Positions 23,441 through 31,959 of a stretch of DNA of 64,000 nucleotides are shown here, one piece after another (position 1 is the first letter of the stretch; each line of letters opens with the position of its first letter). The position numbers and the translations under genes were made by a program. Origin of the DNA: Asaia bogorensis. GTDB lineage: Bacteria > Pseudomonadota > Alphaproteobacteria > Reyranellales > Reyranellaceae. The stretch spans positions 1 through 64,000 of the forward strand of contig CAMDCE010000024.1 in assembly GCA_945889625.1 (NCBI GenBank), written 5' to 3'. The notes below the pieces were generated by a model that saw nothing but the letters and a program-made list of their open reading frames with translations, had not been told where the DNA came from and made no database searches.

Positions 23441-24940
23441 ATGGCCGTTTCTTCCGGCCTCTCCGTTTCCTCGGCCCCCCAAGGAAGCTTCGCAGCGCGT
23501 TCGCCCTGGGCGCCGTCGTGGCCGCTGGCGCTCGGCCTGCTGGTCTTCATTTGCCTGTGCAATATCGAAGGCTTGCCGCTGCTGGCCGATCCCGACAGCC
23601 ATTGGCACATCGCCGTCGGCACCTGGATCCTCGACCACGGCGCCCTGCCGGACGCCGATATCTATTCCCACACCTTCGCCGGCCAGCCGTGGATCGCCAA
23701 GGAATGGCTGTCGCAGACCCTGCTGGCGGCCGCCTACAACACCGGCGGCTGGGGGGCGGTGATGGCGCTCAGCGCCGCGGCGCTCGGCGTCACCTTCGCG
23801 CTGCTGCTGCGTCTGCTTCTGCGCGATCTCAAGCCGCTGCCGGCCATGCTGTTCGTCCTCGCCGCCATCGTGATGACGGCGCCGCATTTCCTGGCGCGCC
23901 CGCACGTGCTGGCCTTTCCGTTCATCCTTCTGTGGGTCGCCGGCCTCGTGCGCGCCGTCGAGGAACGCCGTGCGCCGCAGCCGATACTGCTGCTTGCCAT
24001 GCTGCTGTGGGCCAACCTGCATGGCGGCTTCACCCTGGGGCTGATGCTTGCCGGAGCCTTCGCCCTCGACGCCGTGGTCGGCGCACGCGATGCGGCGGAG
24101 CGCAGGAGCCTGTTCATTGGATGGGCGAAGTTTGGCCTGGCCGCCGGACTGGTCGCCTGCATCACGCCCTATGGCCCCGAATCGATCCTGGTCACCCTGC
24201 GCATCTTTGGCCTGGGCGACGCGCTCGGCATGATCGCCGAATGGAAGTCACCTGACTTCCAGAGCCAGCCGATGCAGGAGTTGATCCTGCTGCTGGCACT
24301 CTACCTCGCTTTGTCGCGCGGGCTCAGGCTGCCGCTGCTGCGGCTGCTGATCGTGATCGGCCTGGTGCACCTCTATCTGCGCTACGCCCGCAACGCCGAG
24401 CTGCTGGCCACCCTGGCGCCGCTCGCCATGGCGCCGCTGTTGGCGCGGCAATGGCCGTCGCTGCGGCCCGACCCTCAGTTGGGCGGACGCCTCGGCGCAC
24501 TGGCGCGGCCGGCCGGCGCCGCTGCGGTCGCGATGGCGACGATGCTGGCCACGGTCTTTGCCAGCGGCATGATCCTTTTTGCCGATGCCAAGCCGCCTGC
24601 GTCGACCATGCCGTCGGCGGCGCTCGACCACGTCCGCCAGGCCGGGATCACGGGTCGTGTGCTCAATCACTACAATTACGGCGGCTACCTGATCCGCGCC
24701 GGCGTGCCGACCTTCATCGACGGCCGCGGCGAGCTCTATGGCGGCGAGTTCATCAAGCGCTATGCCGAGGCGGTGAACCTGCGCGGCGAGGAACCGCTGG
24801 ACAAGCTGCTCGATCGCCACCGGATCGACTGGACGCTGTTTCCCAAGGACCAGCCGGCCAACAAGCTGCTGGCCCGGCTGCCCGGCTGGCATCAGGCCTA
24901 CAGCGACGATTCAACGACGATCTTCGTGCGCGATCGCTAG
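23441..24940 (+). CDS. Polytopic glycosyltransferase-like membrane protein
   Basis: A 499-residue protein with roughly ten hydrophobic helices followed by a soluble C-terminal region. LLADPDSHWHIAVGTWILDH after the first helix, with an Asp-Asp/His loop, and the later NYGGYLIRAGVPTFIDGRGE block are typical of a large group of uncharacterised membrane proteins related to GT-C glycosyltransferases. The donor would be a polyprenyl-linked sugar if the relationship holds. It stands alone: a promoter-like AT-rich stretch (23383-23430) precedes it and a repeat element follows it. Confidence 0.75.
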   Translation: MAVSSGLSVSSAPQGSFAARSPWAPSWPLALGLLVFICLCNIEGLPLLADPDSHWHIAVGTWILDHGALPDADIYSHTFAGQPWIAKEWLSQTLLAAAYNTGGWGAVMALSAAALGVTFALLLRLLLRDLKPLPAMLFVLAAIVMTAPHFLARPHVLAFPFILLWVAGLVRAVEERRAPQPILLLAMLLWANLHGGFTLGLMLAGAFALDAVVGARDAAERRSLFIGWAKFGLAAGLVACITPYGPESILVTLRIFGLGDALGMIAEWKSPDFQSQPMQELILLLALYLALSRGLRLPLLRLLIVIGLVHLYLRYARNAELLATLAPLAMAPLLARQWPSLRPDPQLGGRLGALARPAGAAAVAMATMLATVFASGMILFADAKPPASTMPSAALDHVRQAGITGRVLNHYNYGGYLIRAGVPTFIDGRGELYGGEFIKRYAEAVNLRGEEPLDKLLDRHRIDWTLFPKDQPANKLLARLPGWHQAYSDDSTTIFVRDR

Positions 24941-24970
24941 GGCAGTACTCGATCAGGTCGGATTGGTCCT

Positions 24971-25152
24971 CTTCCCCTTGGCGGAGTCCGCCAAGGGGAA
25001 GTGTCGCCGTCATACGGCGACGATGGGGTCTTGGGTCACGGTCGCGCTGTAGTTGCATCAAGCGGGCGACTGCAGCCATCGCGTCGAACCCGGGCCCCTC
25101 CGTCGGCGTAAGACGCCGACACCTCCCCTTCGCGGGCTCCGCGAAGGGGAGG
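24971..25152. repeat. Nested palindromic intergenic repeat, copy 3 with expanded centre
   Basis: End hairpins lie at 24971-25001 and 25122-25152, inner hairpins at 25003-25021 (GTCGCCGTCATACGGCGAC) and 25102-25120 (GTCGGCGTAAGACGCCGAC). The centre between GGGGTC (25025) and GGGCCCC (25092) is about 60 nt, where other copies have 8. The 24971 stem reads TTGGCGG/CCGCCAA where other copies have TTCGCGG/CCGCGAA: a paired change on both sides of the stem. Confidence 0.85.
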
Positions 25153-25182
25153 GAAATTGGTTCGGCTGGCGCGGACCGTGCT

Positions 25183-25911
25183 TTAGTCCTTGAGCAAAAT
25201 CCAGGTGCAGTGGCCGATCGCGCAGAGCCGGCCCTGCTCGGTGTAGAGCGCCGTGCCCGAATAGAGTTTGCGGCCCTCGGAGCCCAGCCGCCAGCCGACC
25301 ACCGCGCAACGCTCGCCGACGCGCGGCGGGTCGATCACCTTGGCGGTCATGCGCCCCGTCACTGCCGGCCGCCAGTCGCCGGGATCCTGCGCCGCGAACG
25401 CGCCGGGACAATCGAGCGTGCCCCATACGAACTCCGGCCTGATGCGGCCGGCCTGGTCGGCGTGGTTGGCGTGCGGCAGGTAGCAGGAGAGCGAGGTGCC
25501 CGGTTGGGGACCTGCCGTGCCGAGGACGCGCAGTCCATCGCCGACGCCGCGCGCGCGGCCGCACACGATGCACCAATGGAAGTCGCTGTCCTCGGGGCTG
25601 CCGCCTTGCTCGCCGCGCCGCATCACCTCATTCCAGTCGCCGGGCGGCGGCGGCGGGGAGAGATGCGCGATCGAGCCGGCCCGGGCCTCGCACACCAGGG
25701 TGTCGCCGTCGCTGAGCAGCAGCGCATCGCCCGAGGGCGCGAGCTGCAGCTTCCTGTCGATCGGGATCGGTGCGCGCAGCGTGATCTCGACCACGCCGTC
25801 GCCGCCGAACGTCTCCGTGAACCTGCCGGCCAATACGCCGCCGACATAGCCGCCATTGCCCGACAGGCGCGGGCCGTTGAAGCCCTGCGCGATGGTGATC
25901 GTCTCGTGCAC
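25183..25911 (-). CDS. Hotdog-fold thioesterase-like protein
   Basis: A 242-residue protein resembling double-hotdog acyl-CoA thioesterase-like proteins. FNGPRLSGNGGYVGGVLAG in the first 30 residues matches the substrate-proximal helix of these folds, and FVWGTLDCPGAFAAQD with MTAKVIDPPRVGERC the second repeat. A central FHWCIVCGR segment with two cysteines is unusual but has no full zinc set. Function would be hydrolysis of an acyl-CoA or simply CoA-ester binding. It diverges from the MFS gene at 25991. Confidence 0.75.
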   Translation of the reverse strand: MHETITIAQGFNGPRLSGNGGYVGGVLAGRFTETFGGDGVVEITLRAPIPIDRKLQLAPSGDALLLSDGDTLVCEARAGSIAHLSPPPPPGDWNEVMRRGEQGGSPEDSDFHWCIVCGRARGVGDGLRVLGTAGPQPGTSLSCYLPHANHADQAGRIRPEFVWGTLDCPGAFAAQDPGDWRPAVTGRMTAKVIDPPRVGERCAVVGWRLGSEGRKLYSGTALYTEQGRLCAIGHCTWILLKD

Positions 25912-25990
25912 TCAAAAACCCTCCGCGGCGCGGAACCTGCCGCGCCGCTGCGGCTGACGCAAGTCTGGCGGTGTGCGAAGGGTGGAGCCG

Positions 25991-27202
25991 ATGAGCCGTT
26001 ACGCACCCTGGCTGCTGGTGGCGCTGTGCTTTGCGCTCGGCGTGGCGAGCCGCTCGATCAGCGACTCGTTTGTCGTGTTCGTGCCCGCGCTCCAGCACGC
26101 GTTCGATGCCAGCCGCAGCTCGATTACGGTGGTCTACAGTTTCGCCCTGCTGGTCGGCGGCACCGGCGCGCCGCTCGCCGGCTGGATCGTCGACCGCTTC
26201 GGCCTGCGCGCGCTGACGGTCATCGGCATGTCGGCCGCCGCACTCGCCAGCGCCAGCGCCTCGCAGGCGACGCAAGTCTGGCATCTTTACGTCGGCCTCG
26301 GCGTCGTCATGGGCTTCGGCGGCGCGTCGCTTTCCGGCGTTCTCAGCGCTTCGCTGCTCGGCCGTTGGTTCCCCGCGCATCGTCTCGGCGTGGCGCTGGC
26401 CGTCGCCTGGTCGGCCTCGGGTGTCGGCGCCATCGTCGTGCTGCCGCTCGCCCAGCACCTGATCACGACCGTCGGCTGGCGCGAAGCCTATCTTGTCTTT
26501 GCGATCGTGAGTGCTGCGTTCATACCGCTTCTCCTCGTCCTGCCGTGGCGTCGCATCGGCCAAGGCGCGCCGGGCCTGGCACGGCTGCATGCCTCGACGA
26601 GTGCCGGACCGACGGTCGGCGAGGCGGTGCGCGACTGGCCGTTCTGGGCGCTGACGCTGTCGTTCGGCCTGACCTCGGTCGGCATCTTCTCGATCGCCCC
26701 GCAGGCCATGGTCTACCTGCTGGAACGCGGCATGGAGGGCGGCTACGCGGCACGTGCGCTCGCCATCGCGGGCTTCCTGACGCCGCTCGGCATGGTGGGC
26801 TTCAGCTGGCTGGCCGATCGCGGCGGCCGGCGGCTTGCCGCGATCCTGGCCTATGCCAGCTCGATTGCCGGTGTCGGTGCGCTCGCCCTGGTGCGCGGGC
26901 CGCAGGACGATCTCTGGCTGTGGCTTTATGTGCTGTTGTTCGGCGGCAGCATGGGCTCGCGCGGACCGATGATCTCGACTCTTGCAACTCTGCGCTATCG
27001 CGGCGCCCATTTCGGCCGCATCTACGGCCTGATCAGCATCGGCATGGGCCTCGGCGGATTTTTGGGCGCCTGGATCGGCGGCCTGCTGCACGATTGGACC
27101 GGCGGCTACGGTGCCATCTTCATCCTGTCGGCCGCAGCCCTTGTCCTCGCAGCGGCCTCGCTCGGCTCGGAAGCCGGCGCGCGCGAGCGCCTCGGTCGCT
27201 GA
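25991..27202 (+). CDS. MFS transporter (OFA/monocarboxylate-like)
   Basis: A 403-residue twelve-helix major facilitator protein. Helix 1-2 contain SRSISDSFVVFVPALQHAFD and the motif A loop GWIVDRFGLRALTVIGM; the second half has the equivalent SWLADRGGRRLAAIL. The overall pattern resembles oxalate/formate and monocarboxylate carriers. ATG 25991 is chosen because GGGTGGAGCC sits in front; the upstream GTG at 25973 lacks support. The convergent beta-lactamase-fold gene ends 8 bp away. Confidence 0.88.
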   Translation: MSRYAPWLLVALCFALGVASRSISDSFVVFVPALQHAFDASRSSITVVYSFALLVGGTGAPLAGWIVDRFGLRALTVIGMSAAALASASASQATQVWHLYVGLGVVMGFGGASLSGVLSASLLGRWFPAHRLGVALAVAWSASGVGAIVVLPLAQHLITTVGWREAYLVFAIVSAAFIPLLLVLPWRRIGQGAPGLARLHASTSAGPTVGEAVRDWPFWALTLSFGLTSVGIFSIAPQAMVYLLERGMEGGYAARALAIAGFLTPLGMVGFSWLADRGGRRLAAILAYASSIAGVGALALVRGPQDDLWLWLYVLLFGGSMGSRGPMISTLATLRYRGAHFGRIYGLISIGMGLGGFLGAWIGGLLHDWTGGYGAIFILSAAALVLAAASLGSEAGARERLGR

Positions 27203-27210
27203 GAATTGCG

Positions 27211-28371
27211 CTAGAGGATTGCCGTGTGCACCAGGTTCGCCACTTGGTCGAGTCGCTTGGAGTGCCAGGGATCGGGTATGCGGTTGTTGGTGATGTAGGC
27301 GAACGACACACCCGAGTCGGGATCGCCCCAGCAATAGGACGTACCGACGCCGCCGTGGCCGAAGGCGCGTGGACTGGCAAATCCGCCGAGCCCGCGGACA
27401 TTCTCCGTCATGCCGCGCAGATGGGGGCCGAGCCCGCGATGCATGGGCATGCCCATGAACTCGTCGATCCGGTCGCCGGTGTGATTGCGGATGGCGTACT
27501 GCAGCGTCCGTGGCGAGACGATGCGCGTGCCGTTGAGCTCACCACCGGCCAGCATCATCTGATAGAGCGCAGCCATTGCCCGCGCCGTGCCGTAGCCCGC
27601 CGCGCCCGGCGAGCCGCTCTTGCGCCAATCGGCCGTATTGTTCTCGGCGAGCGGACGGAAGCCTTCGCCGCCCGGCACCGGCTCATGCATGTCCACGGCG
27701 CGCGCGAACTCGCCCTCCGGCAGGCCGACGTAAAGTTCGCGGCCGAGACCCAGCGGCTCGATGACGGTCTCGCGGATGACGTCGCGGAAGTCCTTGCCGG
27801 TCACCGCCTCGATCAGCACGCCGAGAGTCCAGTGAGCGGTCTGGCCGTGATAGTGCACCTTCGAGCCCGGCGACCATTCCAGCGGGAAATCGCAGACCAC
27901 TTCGCGCAGCCGCTTGTGGTCGGCCCAGGCGTCCTTGCCGACGACGGCATTGGGGAAGCCGGCCTGGTGGGTGATCACCTGCAGGACGGTGATGTTGCCC
28001 TTGGCGTTGCGGGCAAACTCCGGCACATGGTCGGCGATCTTGTCGGAGAAGGAGAACAGGCCGCGCTCGGCCAGCGCCCACAGCGCAACGGCGGTCACCA
28101 CCTTGGTGTTGGAATAGAGCAGCCACAGCGTGTCGTCGGCCGCGGCGCGCGACGGCTGCCCGGTGACGGCATTGCCGAAGCTCTTGGTGAGAGCGAGCTT
28201 GCCGTGACGGGCGAGCGCGATCTGGCAACCGGGATAGCGGCCCTCGGCGATGTGCCGTTCGATCAGCGCGGTGAGGCGATCGATCTGGCCTTTGCGAAAG
28301 CCCAGCGAGTCGAGGTCGCCGGCGGGCAGCGGAAAACCTGTCGCCGGTTGGGTGCGGATGGTGGTGTCCAA
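27211..28371 (-). CDS. Beta-lactamase-fold serine hydrolase (class C/EstB-like)
   Basis: A 386-residue serine hydrolase. The nucleophile motif SxxK is in LYSNTKVVTAVALWAL, the YxN-like motif is YHGQTAHWTLGVLIE (Tyr), and the KTG-like position is FGHGGVGTSYCWGDP (HGG). There is no signal peptide, so it is probably cytoplasmic and an esterase or amidase rather than an antibiotic-degrading enzyme. It converges on the MFS gene. The substrate is unknown. Confidence 0.88.
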   Translation of the reverse strand: MDTTIRTQPATGFPLPAGDLDSLGFRKGQIDRLTALIERHIAEGRYPGCQIALARHGKLALTKSFGNAVTGQPSRAAADDTLWLLYSNTKVVTAVALWALAERGLFSFSDKIADHVPEFARNAKGNITVLQVITHQAGFPNAVVGKDAWADHKRLREVVCDFPLEWSPGSKVHYHGQTAHWTLGVLIEAVTGKDFRDVIRETVIEPLGLGRELYVGLPEGEFARAVDMHEPVPGGEGFRPLAENNTADWRKSGSPGAAGYGTARAMAALYQMMLAGGELNGTRIVSPRTLQYAIRNHTGDRIDEFMGMPMHRGLGPHLRGMTENVRGLGGFASPRAFGHGGVGTSYCWGDPDSGVSFAYITNNRIPDPWHSKRLDQVANLVHTAIL

Positions 28372-28550
28372 AGGTTCCTCCCTGGGACGACTATATTATG
28401 GTTCGACGGCATGTCGATGACTGCCCCACCACTGCCCTGGCGACATATTGTGTTTCCAAAAAACTTTGCCACAATGCGCGCCATGTTCGCCCCAGCTTTC
28501 GATCGCATCGACTTTCCGAGTAGTCCCTACCAACGGCCGCGAGGCTAGCC

Positions 28551-29114
28551 GTGTCGCCGGGCCTTGAGTCCTGCCACGCGCTGGTGCTCAACGCCGACTT
28601 TCGGCCGTTGTCGTATTTTCCCTTGTCGATCTGGTCCTGGCAGGATGCCGTGAAGGCGGTTTTCCTCGATCGCGTCAGCGTCATTTCCGAGTACGAGCGC
28701 AAGATCCACAGCCCGTCGGTCGAGATGCGGCTGCCGAGCGTCATTGCGCTGAAGGAATATGTCCCGGCGGCGCGCCGTCCGGCCTTCACGCGGTTCAACG
28801 TCTTCCTGCGCGACCGCTTCCATTGCCAGTATTGCGGCGGCGACTTCGCGACCAATGAGCTCACGTTCGACCATGTCGTGCCGAAGTCGCGCGGCGGGCG
28901 CACCTTGTGGAACAATGTCGTGACGGCCTGCAGCCCGTGTAATCTGCTGAAGGGCAACCGGCTGGTGCGCGAGATCGGCATGTTCCTGCAGCGCGCGCCG
29001 CTCGAGCCCACGACGCAGGAGCTGCAGGAGAACGGCCGCGCCTTCCCGCCCGGCTACCTGCACGAGAGCTGGCGCGACTTCCTGTATTGGGACAGCGAAC
29101 TCGAGCAGACTTAG
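28551..29114 (+). CDS. HNH endonuclease-family protein
   Basis: A 187-residue protein with the HNH/zinc module in its middle: FHCQYCGGDFATNELTFDHV gives the first CxxC and the catalytic His, SRGGRTLWNNVVTACSPCNL the Asn and second CxxC. N-terminal HALVLNADFRPLSYFPLSIW is typical of a very common bacterial group whose true role is not established. It is not linked here to a methylase or phage genes. Initiation at the GTG at 28551 is assumed since the conserved part begins ten residues later. Confidence 0.88.
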   Translation: MSPGLESCHALVLNADFRPLSYFPLSIWSWQDAVKAVFLDRVSVISEYERKIHSPSVEMRLPSVIALKEYVPAARRPAFTRFNVFLRDRFHCQYCGGDFATNELTFDHVVPKSRGGRTLWNNVVTACSPCNLLKGNRLVREIGMFLQRAPLEPTTQELQENGRAFPPGYLHESWRDFLYWDSELEQT

Positions 29115-29257
29115 CGCGTCCTTACGCGCTGGCGGGCGGCAGCGCTTGTAGTCAAGCGCGAGAGCCTGCACGGCTCAGAACAGACAAGAAAGCATCAGAT
29201 CCCTCGCAAATAAGCGCGGGGATTACCCCGCGCGCCTCGGATGACGGCCCCGGGCCG

Positions 29258-29833
29258 TCAGATCCGAGTCGACAACCAGATGGCAAGCCGCGAGCCTGCC
29301 TTGATGGTGGTGGTCAGCGCGGTGTAGCCGGGTGCCTGCTCGGCACCCGAGGCCAGCGCTTCGTCCTTGTGGGCGATTTCGTCGGCGCGGAACTTCTCGA
29401 CGGTGGTCCTGAGTTCGGCCTCGTCGTCGCCCAGTGCGGCGGCCTGGCTGGCGTAGTGCTCGTCGATCGTCTCCTCGATCGCCACCGTGCAGGCCATCGC
29501 GGCCTTGTCGCCCATCAGCGCCGTTGCGGCGCCCAGCGCAAAGCCCGCCACGCTCCACAGCGGCGACAGGATCGTCGGCCGCACCCGGCGCTCGGCAATC
29601 AGCCGGTCGAAAGTGGCGCGGTGCTCGCGTTCGGCGCGCGCCATGGCGGCGATCTTGGCGTGGGCGGCGCCATGCTGCCGTCCGGTCCAGCGCAGGGCCG
29701 CAAGCTGGCCTTCGTAGATGCGCACGGCGCCGAACTCGCCTGCCTGGTCGACCCTAATCACGCGCTCGACCAGCTGGCGCGCGTCGGGGTCGCCGGGATT
29801 GCGGAGGTCGCCCGTCCGCCTGCTATCGCTCAT
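29258..29833 (-). CDS. coq7: COQ7-type 2-polyprenyl demethoxyphenol hydroxylase
   Basis: A 191-residue di-iron carboxylate protein that hydroxylates demethoxyubiquinone in ubiquinone synthesis, acting at the inner membrane surface. The iron-binding set is visible: VDQAGEFGAVRIYEGQ (Glu), RAEREHRATFD (ExxH), VAIEETIDEHYASQ (Glu and ExxH) and FRADEIAHKDEAL (ExxH). The start at 29833 overlaps the stop of dsbB by 4 bp (ATGA), so the two are translationally coupled. Proteobacteria that lack UbiF commonly use this enzyme. Confidence 0.93.
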   Translation of the reverse strand: MSDSRRTGDLRNPGDPDARQLVERVIRVDQAGEFGAVRIYEGQLAALRWTGRQHGAAHAKIAAMARAEREHRATFDRLIAERRVRPTILSPLWSVAGFALGAATALMGDKAAMACTVAIEETIDEHYASQAAALGDDEAELRTTVEKFRADEIAHKDEALASGAEQAPGYTALTTTIKAGSRLAIWLSTRI

Positions 29834-30339
29834 CGCCGTGGCCTGATCCAGGCCGCCACGCGCGACGCCAGAAGGAAGGCCAGCCCCGCCGACAGGATGG
29901 CGTTCCAGCCCGCCATCGAGATGCCCCACATCTTCCAGGTCGGTACGTCGCAGCGCACCAGCGCCTGCCCCAGCAAGTGTTTCTTGAGCTGCTCGATCGA
30001 CAGGCCGCGCGGAATCGTACCGGAACAGGCCTGCGGTCCCTGCCACAGTTGATATTCGACGCCGGCGTGGAAGACGCCGAGACTGGCGCTGACGAGCAGC
30101 GCCGTGATCGCCGTCAGAGTGAACACCAGGGCAAGCCGCGGCCAGGCGAAGGACGCGACGGCAGCAAGTCCGGCCACGATCGCGGCCATGTGGGGCCAGC
30201 GCTGCCAGTAGCACATCTCGCAGGGCGCCAGGCCGACGACATATTGGAAATAATACGCGCCGCCCAGCAACGCGCCGCTGCCCAGCAGGGCGAGCAGGCC
30301 GAGCTGGCTGGGGAGCGGCAGGCGTTGCAGCACGGTCAT
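29830..30339 (-). CDS. dsbB: Disulfide bond formation protein B (DsbB family)
   Basis: A 169-residue four-helix membrane protein. The first periplasmic loop has the quinone-linked active pair LAPCEMCYWQRWPH (CxxC). The second loop has QACSGTIPRG and LVRCDVPTW, the pair that exchanges with DsbA. DsbB reoxidises DsbA and passes electrons to ubiquinone, which makes its coupling to a ubiquinone-synthesis gene (coq7, 4-bp overlap) sensible. Start 30339 is preferred over 30381 because the upstream residues are not hydrophobic. No dsbA in the window. Confidence 0.92.
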   Translation of the reverse strand: MTVLQRLPLPSQLGLLALLGSGALLGGAYYFQYVVGLAPCEMCYWQRWPHMAAIVAGLAAVASFAWPRLALVFTLTAITALLVSASLGVFHAGVEYQLWQGPQACSGTIPRGLSIEQLKKHLLGQALVRCDVPTWKMWGISMAGWNAILSAGLAFLLASRVAAWIRPRR

Positions 30340-30349
30340 CGACGGGGAC

Positions 30350-30931
30350 TCAGAACAGGTAACGGAAGGCCACGAACCCACCGACCAGCGCGATCAGGAA
30401 TGCCCAGGTGAGCAGGGTCAGGCGTTCTTCGATGAACGTACGGATCGGCTCGCCGAACTTCCACAGCAACGCTGCCACGAGGAAGAAGCGCGCGCCACGC
30501 GTCACGATGGACGCCCACACGAATGTGAAGAGATCGAAGTGCGCCGCGCCCGAAGCGATGGTGACCAGTTTGTAGGGAATGGGTGTGAGGCCTTTGATCA
30601 GGATGATCCAGGTGCCGTATTCGTCGAAGCCGGCGCGGAACTTGGCCAGGCCGTTCTGCAGGCCGTAGGTCCTGACCACCCACTCGCCGATCGTTTCGAA
30701 GAAATAGAAGCCGATGGCGTAGCCCAGCAGCCCGCCCAGCACCGAGCAGACCGTGCAGACCGCTGCGATCCTGAAGGCCTTGGCCCTGTTGGCCAGGATC
30801 ATCGGGATCAGCATTACGTCGGGCGGGATGGGAAAGAACGAGCTTTCGGCGAACGATACCGCGCCCATGGCGGGTATGGCGTAACGGTGTCCGGCCAGCC
30901 GAATCACCCAGTCATAGAGGCGGCGCAACAT
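30350..30931 (-). CDS. DedA/YqaA-family membrane protein
   Basis: A 193-residue membrane protein of the DedA/VTT (SNARE-associated) superfamily, YqaA branch. FAESSFFPIPPDVMLIPMIL and YAIGFYFFETIGEW are the conserved re-entrant and helix segments, followed by LIKGLTPIPYKLVTIASGAA. DedA-type proteins are implicated in lipid-carrier flipping and membrane homeostasis. It lies 10 bp upstream of dsbB on the same strand, so this DedA-dsbB-coq7 set forms an envelope-linked operon. Confidence 0.9.
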   Translation of the reverse strand: MLRRLYDWVIRLAGHRYAIPAMGAVSFAESSFFPIPPDVMLIPMILANRAKAFRIAAVCTVCSVLGGLLGYAIGFYFFETIGEWVVRTYGLQNGLAKFRAGFDEYGTWIILIKGLTPIPYKLVTIASGAAHFDLFTFVWASIVTRGARFFLVAALLWKFGEPIRTFIEERLTLLTWAFLIALVGGFVAFRYLF

Positions 30932-30948
30932 GTGGTCGCTGCTATAGC

Positions 30949-31950
30949 CTACTCCGCTGCCTCTTTCAGCCTCGTAGGGACCGTTTCACCCGAGAACAAT
31001 GCCGCACGCGCGGCTTCGTACTCGGCCTTGAGACGGGCCACGATTTCGGCGGCGGGCGGCGCGTCGAAGATCTGGCCGACGCCCTGGCCCGCGCCCCAGA
31101 TGTCGCGCCAGGCCTTGACCTTGGTATTGCCGCCCGAGCCGAAATTCATCTTGCTCTTGTCGGCCACCGGCAGGTCGTCGGGATCGAGGCCGGCCGCCGC
31201 GATGCTCTTCTTCAGGTAGTTGCCGTGCACGCCGGTGAAAAGGTTGGTGTAGACGATCTCCTCGCCGCTCGACTCGATGATGCACTGCTTGTTGGCGTCG
31301 GTTGCGTTGCCTTCCTTGCTGGCGGTGAAGCGCGTGCCGAGATAGGCGAGGTCGGCGCCGACCGCCTGGGCCGCCAGCACCGAGGCGCCGTTGGAGATCG
31401 AGCCGGAAAGAAGCAGGCAGCCGTCGTAGAACTGGCGCACTTCCGGCACCAGCGCGAAGGGCGACAGGCCGCCGGCATGGCCGCCCGCGCCGGCGCACAC
31501 CAGGATCAGCCCGTCGACGCCGGCCTGCAGCGCGCGCTTGGCGTGCTTCACGTTGGTGACGTCATGGAACACCAGGCAGCCGTAGCGCTTGGCCGACTTC
31601 ACCACGTCGTCGGGCGCGCGCAGCGAGGTGATCTGGATCGGCACCTTGTATTTCTCGCAGAGGTCGATGTCGTGCTGCAGCCGGTCGTTGGAACTGTGCA
31701 CGATCTGGTTGACCGCGAAGGGCGCCACCTTCTTCTCCGGGTGCTTCTTCTTGTAGTCGGCGAGTTCCGTCGTGATGAGCTGCAGCCAGGTCTCCAGCAT
31801 CTCCTTGGGCCGCGCGTTCAGCGCCGGGAAGGCACCGACGATGCCGGCCTTGCACTGCTCGATCACCAGATCGGGATTGGAGACGATGAACAGCGGCGCG
31901 CCGACCACGGGGATCGAGAGGGTGTCGCGCAACAGAGCCGGCAGAGCCAT
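30949..31950 (-). CDS. Nitronate monooxygenase/2-nitropropane dioxygenase family
   Basis: A 333-residue FMN barrel enzyme. VVGAPLFIVSNPDLVIEQC opens the barrel, VCAGAGGHAGGLSPFALVPE holds the phosphate-binding glycines and the catalytic-type His of the class I/II family, and AVGADLAYLGTRFTASKEGN binds FMN phosphate. Such enzymes oxidise nitronates or act as NADH:quinone reductases. It lies 9 bp after a GST gene in the same orientation; together they could deal with electrophilic or nitro compounds (inference). Confidence 0.9.
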   Translation of the reverse strand: MALPALLRDTLSIPVVGAPLFIVSNPDLVIEQCKAGIVGAFPALNARPKEMLETWLQLITTELADYKKKHPEKKVAPFAVNQIVHSSNDRLQHDIDLCEKYKVPIQITSLRAPDDVVKSAKRYGCLVFHDVTNVKHAKRALQAGVDGLILVCAGAGGHAGGLSPFALVPEVRQFYDGCLLLSGSISNGASVLAAQAVGADLAYLGTRFTASKEGNATDANKQCIIESSGEEIVYTNLFTGVHGNYLKKSIAAAGLDPDDLPVADKSKMNFGSGGNTKVKAWRDIWGAGQGVGQIFDAPPAAEIVARLKAEYEAARAALFSGETVPTRLKEAAE

Positions 31951-31959
31951 GAGTTCGTC

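Noticed and set aside
20458..24255. A 1265-codon open frame on the plus strand
   Set aside because: It is antisense to the OsmC, histone-like and SelD fusion genes, which have clear family motifs. It has none of its own.
24451..28548. A 1365-codon open frame on the plus strand
   Set aside because: It runs across the glycosyltransferase-like gene's 3' part, a repeat element and several genes on both strands, in a different frame from each. Its protein is low-complexity Arg/Ala/Gly; it is open only because of high GC at third positions.
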